From assembly GCA_949948735.1 (NCBI GenBank), contig CATLGV010000019.1:1-64000 (forward strand): DNA of 64,000 bases, given 5' to 3'. The translations under genes and the position numbers were made by a program. Below the pieces are notes generated by a model. The model searched no databases. It was not told the DNA's origin and saw only the letters and a program-made list of their open reading frames with translations. Source of the stretch: an uncultured Lachnospiraceae bacterium (GTDB lineage: Bacteria; Bacillota; Clostridia; Lachnospirales; Lachnospiraceae). Shown here piece by piece: positions 1 to 7,491 of the stretch (positions within the stretch are counted from its first letter, which is position 1; each line of letters opens with the position of its first letter).

Positions 1-161
1 TGGGCAAGGATGTGAAGATTACGTTCTTAGGCGGCAACGGGAGGACGCTGCGCCTGATGATTGACGCGCCCAGGGAGGTCAATGTGGCAAGAGGAAAGGC
101 CATCGCGAAGCGGGCGGCGGAGCGGGGGGCTCAGGAAGAGGCGGCTTCGGAGGCGGACTGA
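1..161 (+). CDS. csrA: Carbon storage regulator CsrA, C-terminal part (5' end outside window)
   Basis: The reading frame beginning at base 3 runs to TGA at 159-161 and gives about 52 residues. It contains the CsrA core pattern: GKDVKITFLG, then LRLMIDAPREVNVARG, matching the beta-strands and the RNA-contacting VxVxR segment of CsrA/RsmA. The tail after the core is rich in Ala, Glu and Arg and extends beyond a minimal 60-residue CsrA. CsrA is a small dimeric RNA-binding protein that blocks translation at GGA motifs. It lies directly upstream of flagellin, as csrA does in Bacillus (fliW-csrA-hag), where it represses hag translation. The start codon is outside the window, so full length and any upstream fliW cannot be judged. 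Confidence 0.85.
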   Translation, partial: GKDVKITFLGGNGRTLRLMIDAPREVNVARGKAIAKRAAERGAQEEAASEAD

Positions 162-349
162 GGAGACGTCAGGGGATAAAACCGCCGTGCGGACAGTCGC
201 AACGGATGCGGCGGCAGTCATGGTAATAACCGCGGGCAGACGGTAAACGGCGCCGAAAGCCTAAGCCTGCGGCTGTTATAAATACAACTGAATACAGAAA
301 GCAGTAGTTATCCGGATACGACAGCCGGATGATTACGGAAACCAAAGGC

Positions 350-365
350 GGGCAACGGATTGCCC
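350..365 (+). promoter_or_regulatory. Candidate CsrA-binding hairpin A in flagellin leader
   Basis: GGGCAA (350-355) pairs perfectly with TTGCCC (360-365), leaving a CGGA tetraloop. A GGA exposed in a short hairpin loop is the classic high-affinity CsrA/RsmA target. It lies 55-70 bases upstream of the flagellin start and about 190 bases after the csrA stop. Binding is inferred. Confidence 0.6.
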
Positions 366-372
366 AAATGAA

Positions 373-396
373 AATGGGAACGGGAAACGTCCCATT
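373..396 (+). promoter_or_regulatory. Candidate CsrA-binding hairpin B in flagellin leader
   Basis: AATGGG (373-378) pairs with CCCATT (391-396) and ACG (380-382) with CGT (388-390), with one bulged A at 379. The loop is GGAAA, so a second GGA is exposed. A third GGA lies in the Shine-Dalgarno GGAGG at 408-412. The layout of upstream hairpin sites plus an SD-overlapping site is the one known for the Bacillus hag leader. Another stem (ATCCGG 310-315 with CCGGAT 325-330) lies upstream. I found no convincing sigma-28 promoter between 162 and 349. Confidence 0.55.
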
Positions 397-419
397 ATAA
401 AATGCATGGAGGTATAACT

Positions 420-2315
420 ATGGTAGTACAGCACAATTTAACAGCGATGAACGCAAACAGAATGTTAGGCATTACACAGGGAACATTATCCAAGTCTACA
501 GAGAAGCTTTCTTCCGGTTACAAGGTAAACCGTGCGGCGGACGATGCTGCAGGGCTTTCGATTTCCGAGAAAATGAGAAAGCAGATCAGAGGCCTGACAC
601 AGGCGTCCGCAAACGCTGAGGATGGCATCAGCGCAGTGCAGACGGCAGAAGGCGCATTGACGGAAGTACACGATATGCTCCAGAGAATGAACGAGCTGGC
701 AACCAAGGCGGCAAACGGCACCAATTCCGAGGATGACCGTCAGTACATTCAGGACGAAATCGCGCAGCTGACGACGGAGATTGACCGTGTAGCGGAGACC
801 ACCAAGTTTAACGAGATTTATCTGTTAAAGGGCGACGGAACTAAGGGGACGAAGACGCTTCAGGCGCATGACGCAGGCTTAAAGGGCAAGCTTGTTGAAG
901 GCGCGGACGGCAAGTCCACCTTCACGGCGGATGCGCTCAAGGTTGGCGACACCGTTAAGATCGGCGGAACCGATTATAATATTGTAGGCTCCAAGAGAAC
1001 CGACGCATACAATTCCATGAATGCGTTTGAGGTAAAAAAAGGCGATAAGCTCACACAGAACGGCGTTACTTATGAAGTAACCAAGGATGCTTCGGATGTA
1101 AGCGCAGGCAATATTGAGGTAAAAGACGCAGAAGGAAATGCGCTTAAGATTTCCGTAAGCGAGGGCGCTACGCATACGACGTCTCTGGGCGTTACGACAA
1201 CGCTTGTCGGCAAGAACGGTCTTGATTTGTCTGCCGGTACGGTTACCGCTTACACAGGCTGGAAGGCAGGCGATACCATCGTTGATAAGGACGGCGTGGA
1301 GTATACCTATGTGGATGTAAGTGCGGCCACGCATCCCAACGGCACCGGCAACGCGTTTTCACCGGACGGCGTTTACCATGCCGCAAGCGGATTTTATAAG
1401 ACAGAGGGCAGCAAGGCGGCGGATACGGCTTATACGGCGGCGGAAGGGGATATTTATACCATTAAGGCTACCGGCGAGACCAATTCCATCGTAAGCACGA
1501 CGGCTAACGGCGGGAAGAACAAGGGTATCGTATCCGTAGAGGATCTTCAGAAGCAGATTAAAGCCTTAGCGGATGGTGATACCGTTAAAATTGCCGAGAA
1601 TTCCAATGCAACGGCAGTTACATACACTGTGGGCGTGACAAAGAAGCCGGATGGAACAGCCTTTACGGCCGATGATATTGCGGCGCTTGTCAAGGCTGGT
1701 AACCAGGTGAATGTAAACGGCACAGATTATTATGCGATTGATGTAAAGTCCGCTGCGAAGACCGACATTTCCATTCAGGATGCTTACAGTATGATGCAGA
1801 AGGAGCTTGAGACGGCTTCCAGCGTGGGCGCTGACGAGAAGGCTTCTGTCCGTCATAAGGGCGACGGCGTATTTGAGATTACGCAGGGCAAGGTTGAAAT
1901 CGACAATTCGCTGACCTTTGCGCTCCATGTAGGCGCGGATGCGGATATGACCAACAAGATCGGCGTGAATATCCAGACGATGTCCGCTGCGAATCTCGGC
2001 ATTAAGAACCTGAACGTAATGGATAATTCCGGTAACGCAGGTACTTATGCAATCGACGCGATTGAGGACGCAATCAAGACCGTGTCCAGACAGCGTTCCG
2101 CGCTTGGCGCCGTTCAGAACCGCTTAGAGCACACCATTAACAATCTGGACAACGTTGTCGAGAACACGACATCTGCAGAGAGCCAGATTCGCGATACCGA
2201 TATGGCTACAGAGATGGTAAGGTATTCGAACGCGAATATTCTTGCACAGGCAGGCCAGTCCATGCTGGCACAGGCAAATCAGTCCAACCAGGGCGTTCTC
2301 AGCCTCTTAGGCTAA
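420..2315 (+). CDS. fliC: Flagellin, filament subunit (631 aa)
   Basis: The protein starts MVVQHNLTAMNANRMLG and ends ANQSNQGVLSLLG, the conserved D0/D1 ends of bacterial flagellin (about residues 1-135 and 540-631). The middle of roughly 400 residues is a variable, repetitive Thr/Gly/Asp/Ala-rich surface domain, larger than in minimal clostridial flagellins of about 275 residues. The LQRMNELATKAANGTN segment corresponds to the TLR5-recognised D1 region. ATG 420 is chosen over the in-frame ATG 402 because GGAGG (408-412) sits 7 bases before it. Csr-type hairpins precede the gene, a terminator follows, and a glycosyltransferase lies next downstream. The ends resemble CBir-type flagellins of Lachnospiraceae (family knowledge). 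The gene is also called hag in Firmicutes. Confidence 0.96.
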   Translation: MVVQHNLTAMNANRMLGITQGTLSKSTEKLSSGYKVNRAADDAAGLSISEKMRKQIRGLTQASANAEDGISAVQTAEGALTEVHDMLQRMNELATKAANGTNSEDDRQYIQDEIAQLTTEIDRVAETTKFNEIYLLKGDGTKGTKTLQAHDAGLKGKLVEGADGKSTFTADALKVGDTVKIGGTDYNIVGSKRTDAYNSMNAFEVKKGDKLTQNGVTYEVTKDASDVSAGNIEVKDAEGNALKISVSEGATHTTSLGVTTTLVGKNGLDLSAGTVTAYTGWKAGDTIVDKDGVEYTYVDVSAATHPNGTGNAFSPDGVYHAASGFYKTEGSKAADTAYTAAEGDIYTIKATGETNSIVSTTANGGKNKGIVSVEDLQKQIKALADGDTVKIAENSNATAVTYTVGVTKKPDGTAFTADDIAALVKAGNQVNVNGTDYYAIDVKSAAKTDISIQDAYSMMQKELETASSVGADEKASVRHKGDGVFEITQGKVEIDNSLTFALHVGADADMTNKIGVNIQTMSAANLGIKNLNVMDNSGNAGTYAIDAIEDAIKTVSRQRSALGAVQNRLEHTINNLDNVVENTTSAESQIRDTDMATEMVRYSNANILAQAGQSMLAQANQSNQGVLSLLG

Positions 2316-2364
2316 TCGCTTAGAAGGATAGATTAAATCGGTTCGGCACACAACCCAATAACAC

Positions 2365-2392
2365 AAAAGCCACCTTTTGACAGGTGGCTTTT
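2365..2392 (+). terminator. Rho-independent terminator after flagellin
   Basis: AAAAGCCACCT (2365-2375) pairs perfectly with AGGTGGCTTTT (2382-2392) around a 6-base loop, ending in a T run. It lies 50 bases after the flagellin stop and rules out a glycosyltransferase start at 2384. Confidence 0.9.
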
Positions 2393-2425
2393 GCTATATC
2401 GACAGGATGTACGAGGAGGAAAACA

Positions 2426-3502
2426 ATGTCCAAGCTGCCAATATCCGTCTGCATTATCGCGCGCGACGAGGAAGCGCATATAGAGAATTGCCTGCGGCGC
2501 ATACAGCCCTATGGCTTTGAAATAATTGTGACTGATACCGGATCTGCGGACCGGACAAGGGAAATCGCGGCGCGGTACGCCGACCGTGTTCTGGATTATC
2601 CGTGGACGGATGATTTTAGCGCCGCCAGGAATTTCTGTGCGGCACACGCGTCGTATCCCCATATTCTGGCCATCGACTGTGACGAATATATGGAAGCCTG
2701 CGACACGACACGCCTTCTGCAGATGATGAAACAATATCCGCGGCTGACCGGCGCGTTGGAGATTCGCAGCGTCGTCAACCACCCTGACGGACTCACCGGC
2801 TGCGTGAAGGATGTGGTGCCGCGCTTCTATGACAGGAAACGCTTCCGGTATCGACAACCGGTTCACGAACAGCTTGTCCCGCACGCTTGCGGCGCGTCCG
2901 CAGCGGCCCGGAGCTTTTTGCTGCCCATAAGCGTCGTCCATCATGGCTATGCGCTCCCTGCTGACCGGATGCGTGCCAAGCAGGAGCGGAATCTGCGCCT
3001 GCTGTACCGCATGCTTGAGCCGGAGGGGGAGAATGCCTACCTGTGCTTTCAAATCGGCCAGTCCGAGCTTGTCCTTGGCCATTGCAGGGAAGCGATACGA
3101 TATTATGAGCGCGGGCTGGCCTGCGGCCCGGACTGCACGCTTGCGTATGTGCACAGCATGATAGAAGGGCTTGCCAAGGCGTATGTGATGGCAGACCGCG
3201 AAAAGGACGCGCTGGCGCTGATGGAGCAGTATGAGCCGCACTGCAATTCCGCGCGGTATGTATTCTATCATGCAAATGTCCTGATGGACAACGACGAGCC
3301 GCTCAAAGCGCTTGTCAAATATGTGAAGGCGACGATGATGCCGGATACGGATATGCTGGGGGAAGAGCTCCTGTACTGCTATCAGCATATTATCGAGCTG
3401 TACCGCCGGTTCGGCGCAGATGAGCTGGCGGCGGTGTTTCACAAAAAATATGAGGAGTGCCGGACAGGACAGCTGCAGGGGATTTCAGGGGACGGTTCTT
3501 AG
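2426..3502 (+). CDS. Family 2 glycosyltransferase with helical repeat C-terminus (358 aa)
   Basis: The N-terminus has a GT-A fold glycosyltransferase 2 pattern: ISVCIIARDEEAHIENCL (strand 1 and helix), IIVTDTGSADRT (nucleotide-sugar site), and AIDCDEYME (DxD-type metal site). From about residue 190 the sequence becomes helical and TPR-like (repeated YxRGLACGP and LALMEQYEPH units). ATG 2426 follows AGGAGGA with good spacing; an earlier in-frame ATG at 2384 lies inside the flagellin terminator. Standing next to flagellin, it may glycosylate flagellin, as GT2/TPR proteins do in other clostridial flagellar loci. That role is inferred from position; a cell-surface glycan role is equally possible. 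Confidence 0.8.
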   Translation: MSKLPISVCIIARDEEAHIENCLRRIQPYGFEIIVTDTGSADRTREIAARYADRVLDYPWTDDFSAARNFCAAHASYPHILAIDCDEYMEACDTTRLLQMMKQYPRLTGALEIRSVVNHPDGLTGCVKDVVPRFYDRKRFRYRQPVHEQLVPHACGASAAARSFLLPISVVHHGYALPADRMRAKQERNLRLLYRMLEPEGENAYLCFQIGQSELVLGHCREAIRYYERGLACGPDCTLAYVHSMIEGLAKAYVMADREKDALALMEQYEPHCNSARYVFYHANVLMDNDEPLKALVKYVKATMMPDTDMLGEELLYCYQHIIELYRRFGADELAAVFHKKYEECRTGQLQGISGDGS

Positions 3503-3551
3503 GGCAGACCGTTTCAAAACATTTTTACAGATAGGCTTACGCCGAAAACAG

Positions 3552-3580
3552 TTGACAACAGCGGCGTGCGGCGGTATAGT
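3552..3580 (+). promoter_or_regulatory. Sigma-A promoter of the psu operon
   Basis: TTGACA (3552-3557), a 17-base spacer, then TATAGT (3575-3580), 65 bases before the psuK start: near-consensus sequence and ideal spacing. Confidence 0.8.
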
Positions 3581-3583
3581 AAA

Positions 3584-3617
3584 AATATAAACATATGATG
3601 CATAATATAAACAAATG
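3584..3617 (+). repeat. Direct repeat just downstream of the psu promoter, possible operator
   Basis: AATATAAACATATG (3584-3597) and AATATAAACAAATG (3604-3617) match at 13 of 14 bases and repeat exactly 20 bp apart, two helical turns, in the initially transcribed region. This suits a dimeric repressor binding one DNA face. The winged HTH of PsuK is one candidate ligand; a free regulator is another. Confidence 0.45.
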
Positions 3618-3645
3618 CGTATAATACAGAGAAAGGAGGCTGCAC

Positions 3646-4749
3646 ATGACGGACAGAGAGGCGCAGATATTCCGGTGGATTACGGAAAACCCCATGATTT
3701 CTCAGGAAGAGCTTGCGGCAAAGGCAGGAATAAAACGCTCCTCCGTGGCTGTCCATATCTCGAACCTGATGAAGAAGGGGTACATTCTGGGCAAGGGCTA
3801 TGTCACGAGCGGCCCTGCCTACTGCACGATCATCGGCGGCGCCAACATTGACATCGGCGGGATGCCGGACGAGGAGCCGGTTGAGAAGGATTCCAATCCG
3901 GGCAGGACCCTTCTGTCGCTTGGCGGCGTAGGGCGCAATATCGCACATACCATGAGTCTTTTGGGGCTTGAGGTCAAGCTGATAACCGCGCTTGGCAACG
4001 ATCTCTACGCACACAGAATCATAGAGAGCTGTGAAGCGCTCGGCATTGATATCCGCGAGGCTTACCGCGCGGCGGACGCGGCGACCTCCGTGTACCTCTA
4101 TATTCTGGATCAGACAGGCGATATGCGTATGGCAATATCGGATATGCGGATTTATGAGGGAATCACGCCGGAATTCATTGCCGGTAAGATGGAGATGATA
4201 AATCGCGGGAAGCTGCTTATTATCGATACCAATATTCCGGAGGAAACCATCCGCTACATCGGGGAGAACTGTAAGGCGGCGCTGTTTGCGGAGACGGTTT
4301 CGGGCAGGAAGGTGAAAAAGCTCCTGCCTGTTCTGGATAAGCTTCACACGATTACCCCGAATAAGCTGGAAACGGAGGTGCTGACAGGCATAAGCATTAC
4401 CGATGAGAAAACGCTCCGGCAGGCGGCGCAGGCCCTGCTGGAAAAGGGCGTAAAAAACGTCTGCATTACGCTTGGCGCACAGGGAGTGTTCTGCGCGAAC
4501 GCGCACACGGCCGTGCTTCTTCCCCGGCTTGAGAGCAGGGTGGTAAGCACAAGCGGCGCAGGCGATTCGTTTATGGCAGGGCTTGCCTACGGCTGTACAA
4601 GGCATTTTCCGCTGAAGGAGAGCGCGCTGACGGGCCTTGCGGCGGCGAGCATTACCGTGGAAAGCGCGGATACCGTTAATCCCCGGATAACGGTGCAGGA
4701 GCTGTTAAAAAGAGCCGGAATGGAGGAGCAGAAGCCGGCCGAAGAATAG
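3646..4749 (+). CDS. psuK: Pseudouridine kinase with N-terminal winged HTH (367 aa)
   Basis: Residues 1-55 form a winged helix-turn-helix (MISQEELAAKAGIKRSSVAVHI, then KKGYILGKGY). From about residue 65 (CTIIGGANIDIGG) the protein is a PfkB-family kinase, ending with the STSGAGDSFMAGLAYG motif that holds the catalytic Asp and anion hole. PsuK phosphorylates pseudouridine to pseudouridine 5'-phosphate in the cytosol. The next gene, 16 bases downstream, is psuG, which fixes the substrate assignment. A strong AAAGGAGG site precedes ATG 3646. The HTH could let the kinase act as its own regulator; the direct repeats just after the promoter are a possible target. Other PfkB kinases are less likely given psuG. 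Confidence 0.88.
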   Translation: MTDREAQIFRWITENPMISQEELAAKAGIKRSSVAVHISNLMKKGYILGKGYVTSGPAYCTIIGGANIDIGGMPDEEPVEKDSNPGRTLLSLGGVGRNIAHTMSLLGLEVKLITALGNDLYAHRIIESCEALGIDIREAYRAADAATSVYLYILDQTGDMRMAISDMRIYEGITPEFIAGKMEMINRGKLLIIDTNIPEETIRYIGENCKAALFAETVSGRKVKKLLPVLDKLHTITPNKLETEVLTGISITDEKTLRQAAQALLEKGVKNVCITLGAQGVFCANAHTAVLLPRLESRVVSTSGAGDSFMAGLAYGCTRHFPLKESALTGLAAASITVESADTVNPRITVQELLKRAGMEEQKPAEE

Positions 4750-4765
4750 AAAGGAGCAGATTTAT

Positions 4766-5686
4766 ATGAATAAGTATCTGGATGTATCAAAGGAAGCTGC
4801 GGAGGCAATTGCCGCGAACAAACCCGTGGTGGCGCTGGAGTCCACGATTATTTCACACGGAATGCCGTATCCGCAGAACGTGGAAACGGCGTTAAAGGTA
4901 GAGCAGGTGATTCGGGAGAACGGCGCGGTTCCGGCAACGATAGCGATTATCGGCGGACGGCTCAAGGCCGGGCTGACCAGGGAAGAAATCGAGCATCTTG
5001 GCAAGACCGGTTATGACGTGCCCAAGGTATCCAGACGGGATCTGCCGGTTATCATAGCCAGAGGAATGGACGGAGCGACGACGGTTACGACGACCATGAT
5101 TATCGCGGCGATGGCTGGGATAAAAGTCTTTGCGACCGGCGGCGTCGGCGGCGTGCACAGAGGAGCGGAGACGACAATGGATATTTCGGCGGATCTTGAG
5201 GAGCTGGCGCAGACGCCGGTAATGGTGATTTGTGCCGGCGCGAAGTCCATTCTCGATTTGGGCCTTACGCTGGAATACCTCGAGACGAAGGGCGTACCGG
5301 TAATCGGCTACCAGACAGAGGAGCTGCCGGCCTTCTATACCAGAAAGAGCGGCTTTTGCGTGGACTACAGGCTTGATACGCCGGAGGAACTGGCGCAGGC
5401 CTTCTATGTGAAGCAGGAGATGGGGCTTGCGGGCGGAATGCTTGTGACCAATCCCATTCCGGAGGCGTTTTCCATGGATCCTGCGGTGATTAATAAAGCA
5501 ATCGACGCGGCGATTGAGGAGAGTAAGCAGAAGGGAATCCACGGCAAGGAGACGACGCCGTTCCTGCTTGCAAAGGTCAAGGAGATTACAGGAGGGGACA
5601 GCCTGGATTCGAATATTCAGCTGGTATTGAACAATGCCCGGCTGGCGGCGCAGACGGCGTCGGCGCTGTGCAAATGCGCGCAGTAA
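4766..5686 (+). CDS. psuG: Pseudouridine-5'-phosphate glycosidase (306 aa)
   Basis: The sequence carries the family signatures ALESTIISHGMPYPQN near the start, AIIGGRLKAGLT, ATGGVGGVHRGAE (substrate phosphate site) and VICAGAKSILDL. The length equals the usual size of about 305 residues. PsuG cleaves the C-C glycosidic bond of pseudouridine 5'-phosphate, reversibly giving uracil and ribose 5-phosphate, and completes the pathway begun by PsuK. It follows psuK by 16 bases with an AAAGGAG site, and the pair is closed by a strong terminator. They form a two-gene salvage operon for modified nucleosides from RNA turnover. Confidence 0.95.
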   Translation: MNKYLDVSKEAAEAIAANKPVVALESTIISHGMPYPQNVETALKVEQVIRENGAVPATIAIIGGRLKAGLTREEIEHLGKTGYDVPKVSRRDLPVIIARGMDGATTVTTTMIIAAMAGIKVFATGGVGGVHRGAETTMDISADLEELAQTPVMVICAGAKSILDLGLTLEYLETKGVPVIGYQTEELPAFYTRKSGFCVDYRLDTPEELAQAFYVKQEMGLAGGMLVTNPIPEAFSMDPAVINKAIDAAIEESKQKGIHGKETTPFLLAKVKEITGGDSLDSNIQLVLNNARLAAQTASALCKCAQ

Positions 5687-5713
5687 GCATCCGGGCGCTT
5701 TTGGCGTAACGAT

Positions 5714-5744
5714 AACGGGCAGGCGCTTATGCGTCTGCCCGTTT
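5714..5744 (+). terminator. Terminator after psuG
   Basis: AACGGGCAGGCGC (5714-5726) pairs with GCGTCTGCCCGTT (5731-5743) through one G-U pair, loop TTAT, followed by a short T run. It also stands at the end of the convergent htrA gene and may serve both strands. Confidence 0.85.
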
Positions 5745-5802
5745 GGTAAAAGAGATATGAGAAAGTAATACAAATAACTGATAAAAGCTGATTCGTCTGT
5801 GC

Positions 5803-7278
5803 CTACGGGATAGACCAGAAGCTGAACGGATTGTAGTATCCGTTGCTGTATTCCTCCTGTGCCTCCTGTGGCTGCCGGTCCGTATTTTCGGAGGCTGCGG
5901 CATCGTTTAAGATTTCTTTGCTGCCAAGCGTGAGCGAGTACGTCTGCTCGGTGTAGCCGTCGGCGCTCTGCACCATGGCGGTAATCTCCACCGTCTCGCC
6001 GGCTCTGTAATAGGTGAGCAGCGTTTTCAGGGCATCCATGGACTTCACGGTCCGACCGTCAAATTTTGTGATAATGTTGCCCTTTGCAAGACCGGCGGCC
6101 TTGGCAGGGGAATTATCGTATACGGTATTGATAAAGACGCCTACAGGCATACCGTACGTCTGTGAAATCTGCGTCGTCACATCCGTTCCGCCGATGCCCA
6201 GAACGCCCTGCGCTTCGGCTTCTACGACATCCCTTGCTTCTTTTAACGCCAGCTCCTCGATAATGGACTGTACGTCGGAAATCGGAATGGCGTAGCCCAT
6301 GCCTTCAACAGAATCCGCGGAAACCTTAACGGAATTGATGCCGATAAGCTCTCCCTGCATGTTCAGCAGCGCGCCGCCGGAATTGCCGGGGTTGATTGCG
6401 GCGTTGGTCTGGATAAGCTTATTTGTGATATTCTGACCGTTATCGTATACCGTTACCTCGCGGTCAAGCGCGCTGATAATGCCGTTTGTCACGGACTGGC
6501 CATAGCCGAGCGCGTTGCCGATGGCAACGACCTCCTGCCCCAGCGAAAGCGTGGAAGAATCGCCGATGGTCGCAACCTTAATCTGCGCGCGCATTTCATC
6601 CGTGATATCGTCGTTGGAAACGGCAATAACCGCCAGATCCTTCTCCGCGTCATATCCTTTTACCCGCGCGCTTACCACGGAAGGCGTTTCGTTTTTCTCA
6701 TCATAGCTGAATACCACGCTGAGCTCATTGCTGCCGGATATGACATGGTAGTTGGTGACAATCAGCAGCTCCTTTTCGTTTTCACCGATAATAATGCCGG
6801 AGCCGCTGCCCTCGGAGTCCTGTGTGTAGGTGCCGAATAAGGTGCGTACCTCCGTCACGCCTTTGGAGGTAATGGAAACGACGCTCGGCAGACAGCTTTC
6901 CGCGATGTCCGTTACGGACAGGTCGCTGCCGGCGGTAAAGGCAGTGTTGGATGCGGAAAGCGTATCGGTGGTTGTGGAAAGCGTGCCGGAAAAGCCGGGC
7001 TTTGCGGCGGACACCTGCGACTGCAGCTGTGCAATCTGCGCCCTGGTTTCCTCAAGCTGCATCGTTGCCATATAGGCAGGCACGCTGAAGACCACGCCGG
7101 CCGTAAGGCCGAATATGGCGCCAAAGCATGCAAAGGACGCTGCTTTCTTAAAGAGCGGCCTTGATTTTTTGGCCTTTTTGGCAGGCGCCGCATTCGGCGC
7201 CGCGGCTGTATAATAATATTCGCGGTATTCGCTGCCGGTGTTGCTCTGCGGTGTGTTGATATTGTTATTTTCGTACAT
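5803..7278 (-). CDS. Membrane-anchored HtrA/DegP-like serine protease with PDZ domain (491 aa)
   Basis: A Tyr/Asn-rich cytoplasmic tail is followed by one membrane segment at about residues 47-70 and a trypsin-like domain with a complete catalytic triad: His178 (VTNYHVI), Asp214 (KDLAVIAV) and Ser300 (NPGNSGGALLN). A PDZ domain follows (about 385-445, GVFINTVYDNSPAKAAGL). This is the HtrA/DegP layout of Firmicutes: an extracytoplasmic quality-control protease tethered to the membrane. AAAGGGG precedes ATG 7278. The gene diverges from a SNF2 helicase across 213 bases that hold a long inverted repeat. I saw no CtsR or CIRCE operator. Confidence 0.93.
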   Translation of the reverse strand: MYENNNINTPQSNTGSEYREYYYTAAAPNAAPAKKAKKSRPLFKKAASFACFGAIFGLTAGVVFSVPAYMATMQLEETRAQIAQLQSQVSAAKPGFSGTLSTTTDTLSASNTAFTAGSDLSVTDIAESCLPSVVSITSKGVTEVRTLFGTYTQDSEGSGSGIIIGENEKELLIVTNYHVISGSNELSVVFSYDEKNETPSVVSARVKGYDAEKDLAVIAVSNDDITDEMRAQIKVATIGDSSTLSLGQEVVAIGNALGYGQSVTNGIISALDREVTVYDNGQNITNKLIQTNAAINPGNSGGALLNMQGELIGINSVKVSADSVEGMGYAIPISDVQSIIEELALKEARDVVEAEAQGVLGIGGTDVTTQISQTYGMPVGVFINTVYDNSPAKAAGLAKGNIITKFDGRTVKSMDALKTLLTYYRAGETVEITAMVQSADGYTEQTYSLTLGSKEILNDAAASENTDRQPQEAQEEYSNGYYNPFSFWSIP

Positions 7279-7376
7279 ATATAAGTCCCCTTTCTAGTGC
7301 GTTTTGTTTCAAATCCGGTTTTATGTTTTCCGTTACCTTTAGTATGCTTATACTTTAAAAAGAATTTGTGTTTCAA

Positions 7377-7417
7377 TTGTTATTGAAATGTGATAAAAGT
7401 GTGAACTTCAATAACAA
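7377..7417. promoter_or_regulatory. Long inverted repeat between htrA and the helicase gene
   Basis: TTGTTATTGAA (7377-7387) and TTCAATAACAA (7407-7417) are perfect 11-base inverted arms 19 bases apart in the divergent intergenic region. An extended -10 element, TGC-TATACT (7433-7441), for the helicase lies just downstream. The placement suits an operator for one or both promoters; the regulator is unknown. Confidence 0.5.
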
Positions 7418-7470
7418 ATTATAAAGAGAATATGCTATACTATGCATAACCTGTAGTTTTTCAGAAAGAA

Positions 7471-7486
7471 ACCCTCAATTGAGGGT
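7471..7486. repeat. Perfect 16-bp palindrome, ACCCT...AGGGT family, member 1
   Basis: ACCCTCAATTGAGGGT is fully self-complementary and sits directly before the helicase start. Its GAGGG half (7481-7485) could be the ribosome binding site for TTG 7492. Related hairpins lie at 16425-16478 and 32479-32497. Confidence 0.7.
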
Positions 7487-7491
7487 AACGA

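Noticed and set aside
162..349. Sigma-28 flagellar promoter before flagellin
   Set aside because: TAAA and GCCGA-like pieces occur (244-247, 252-258), but not at the required distance; no convincing pair was found.
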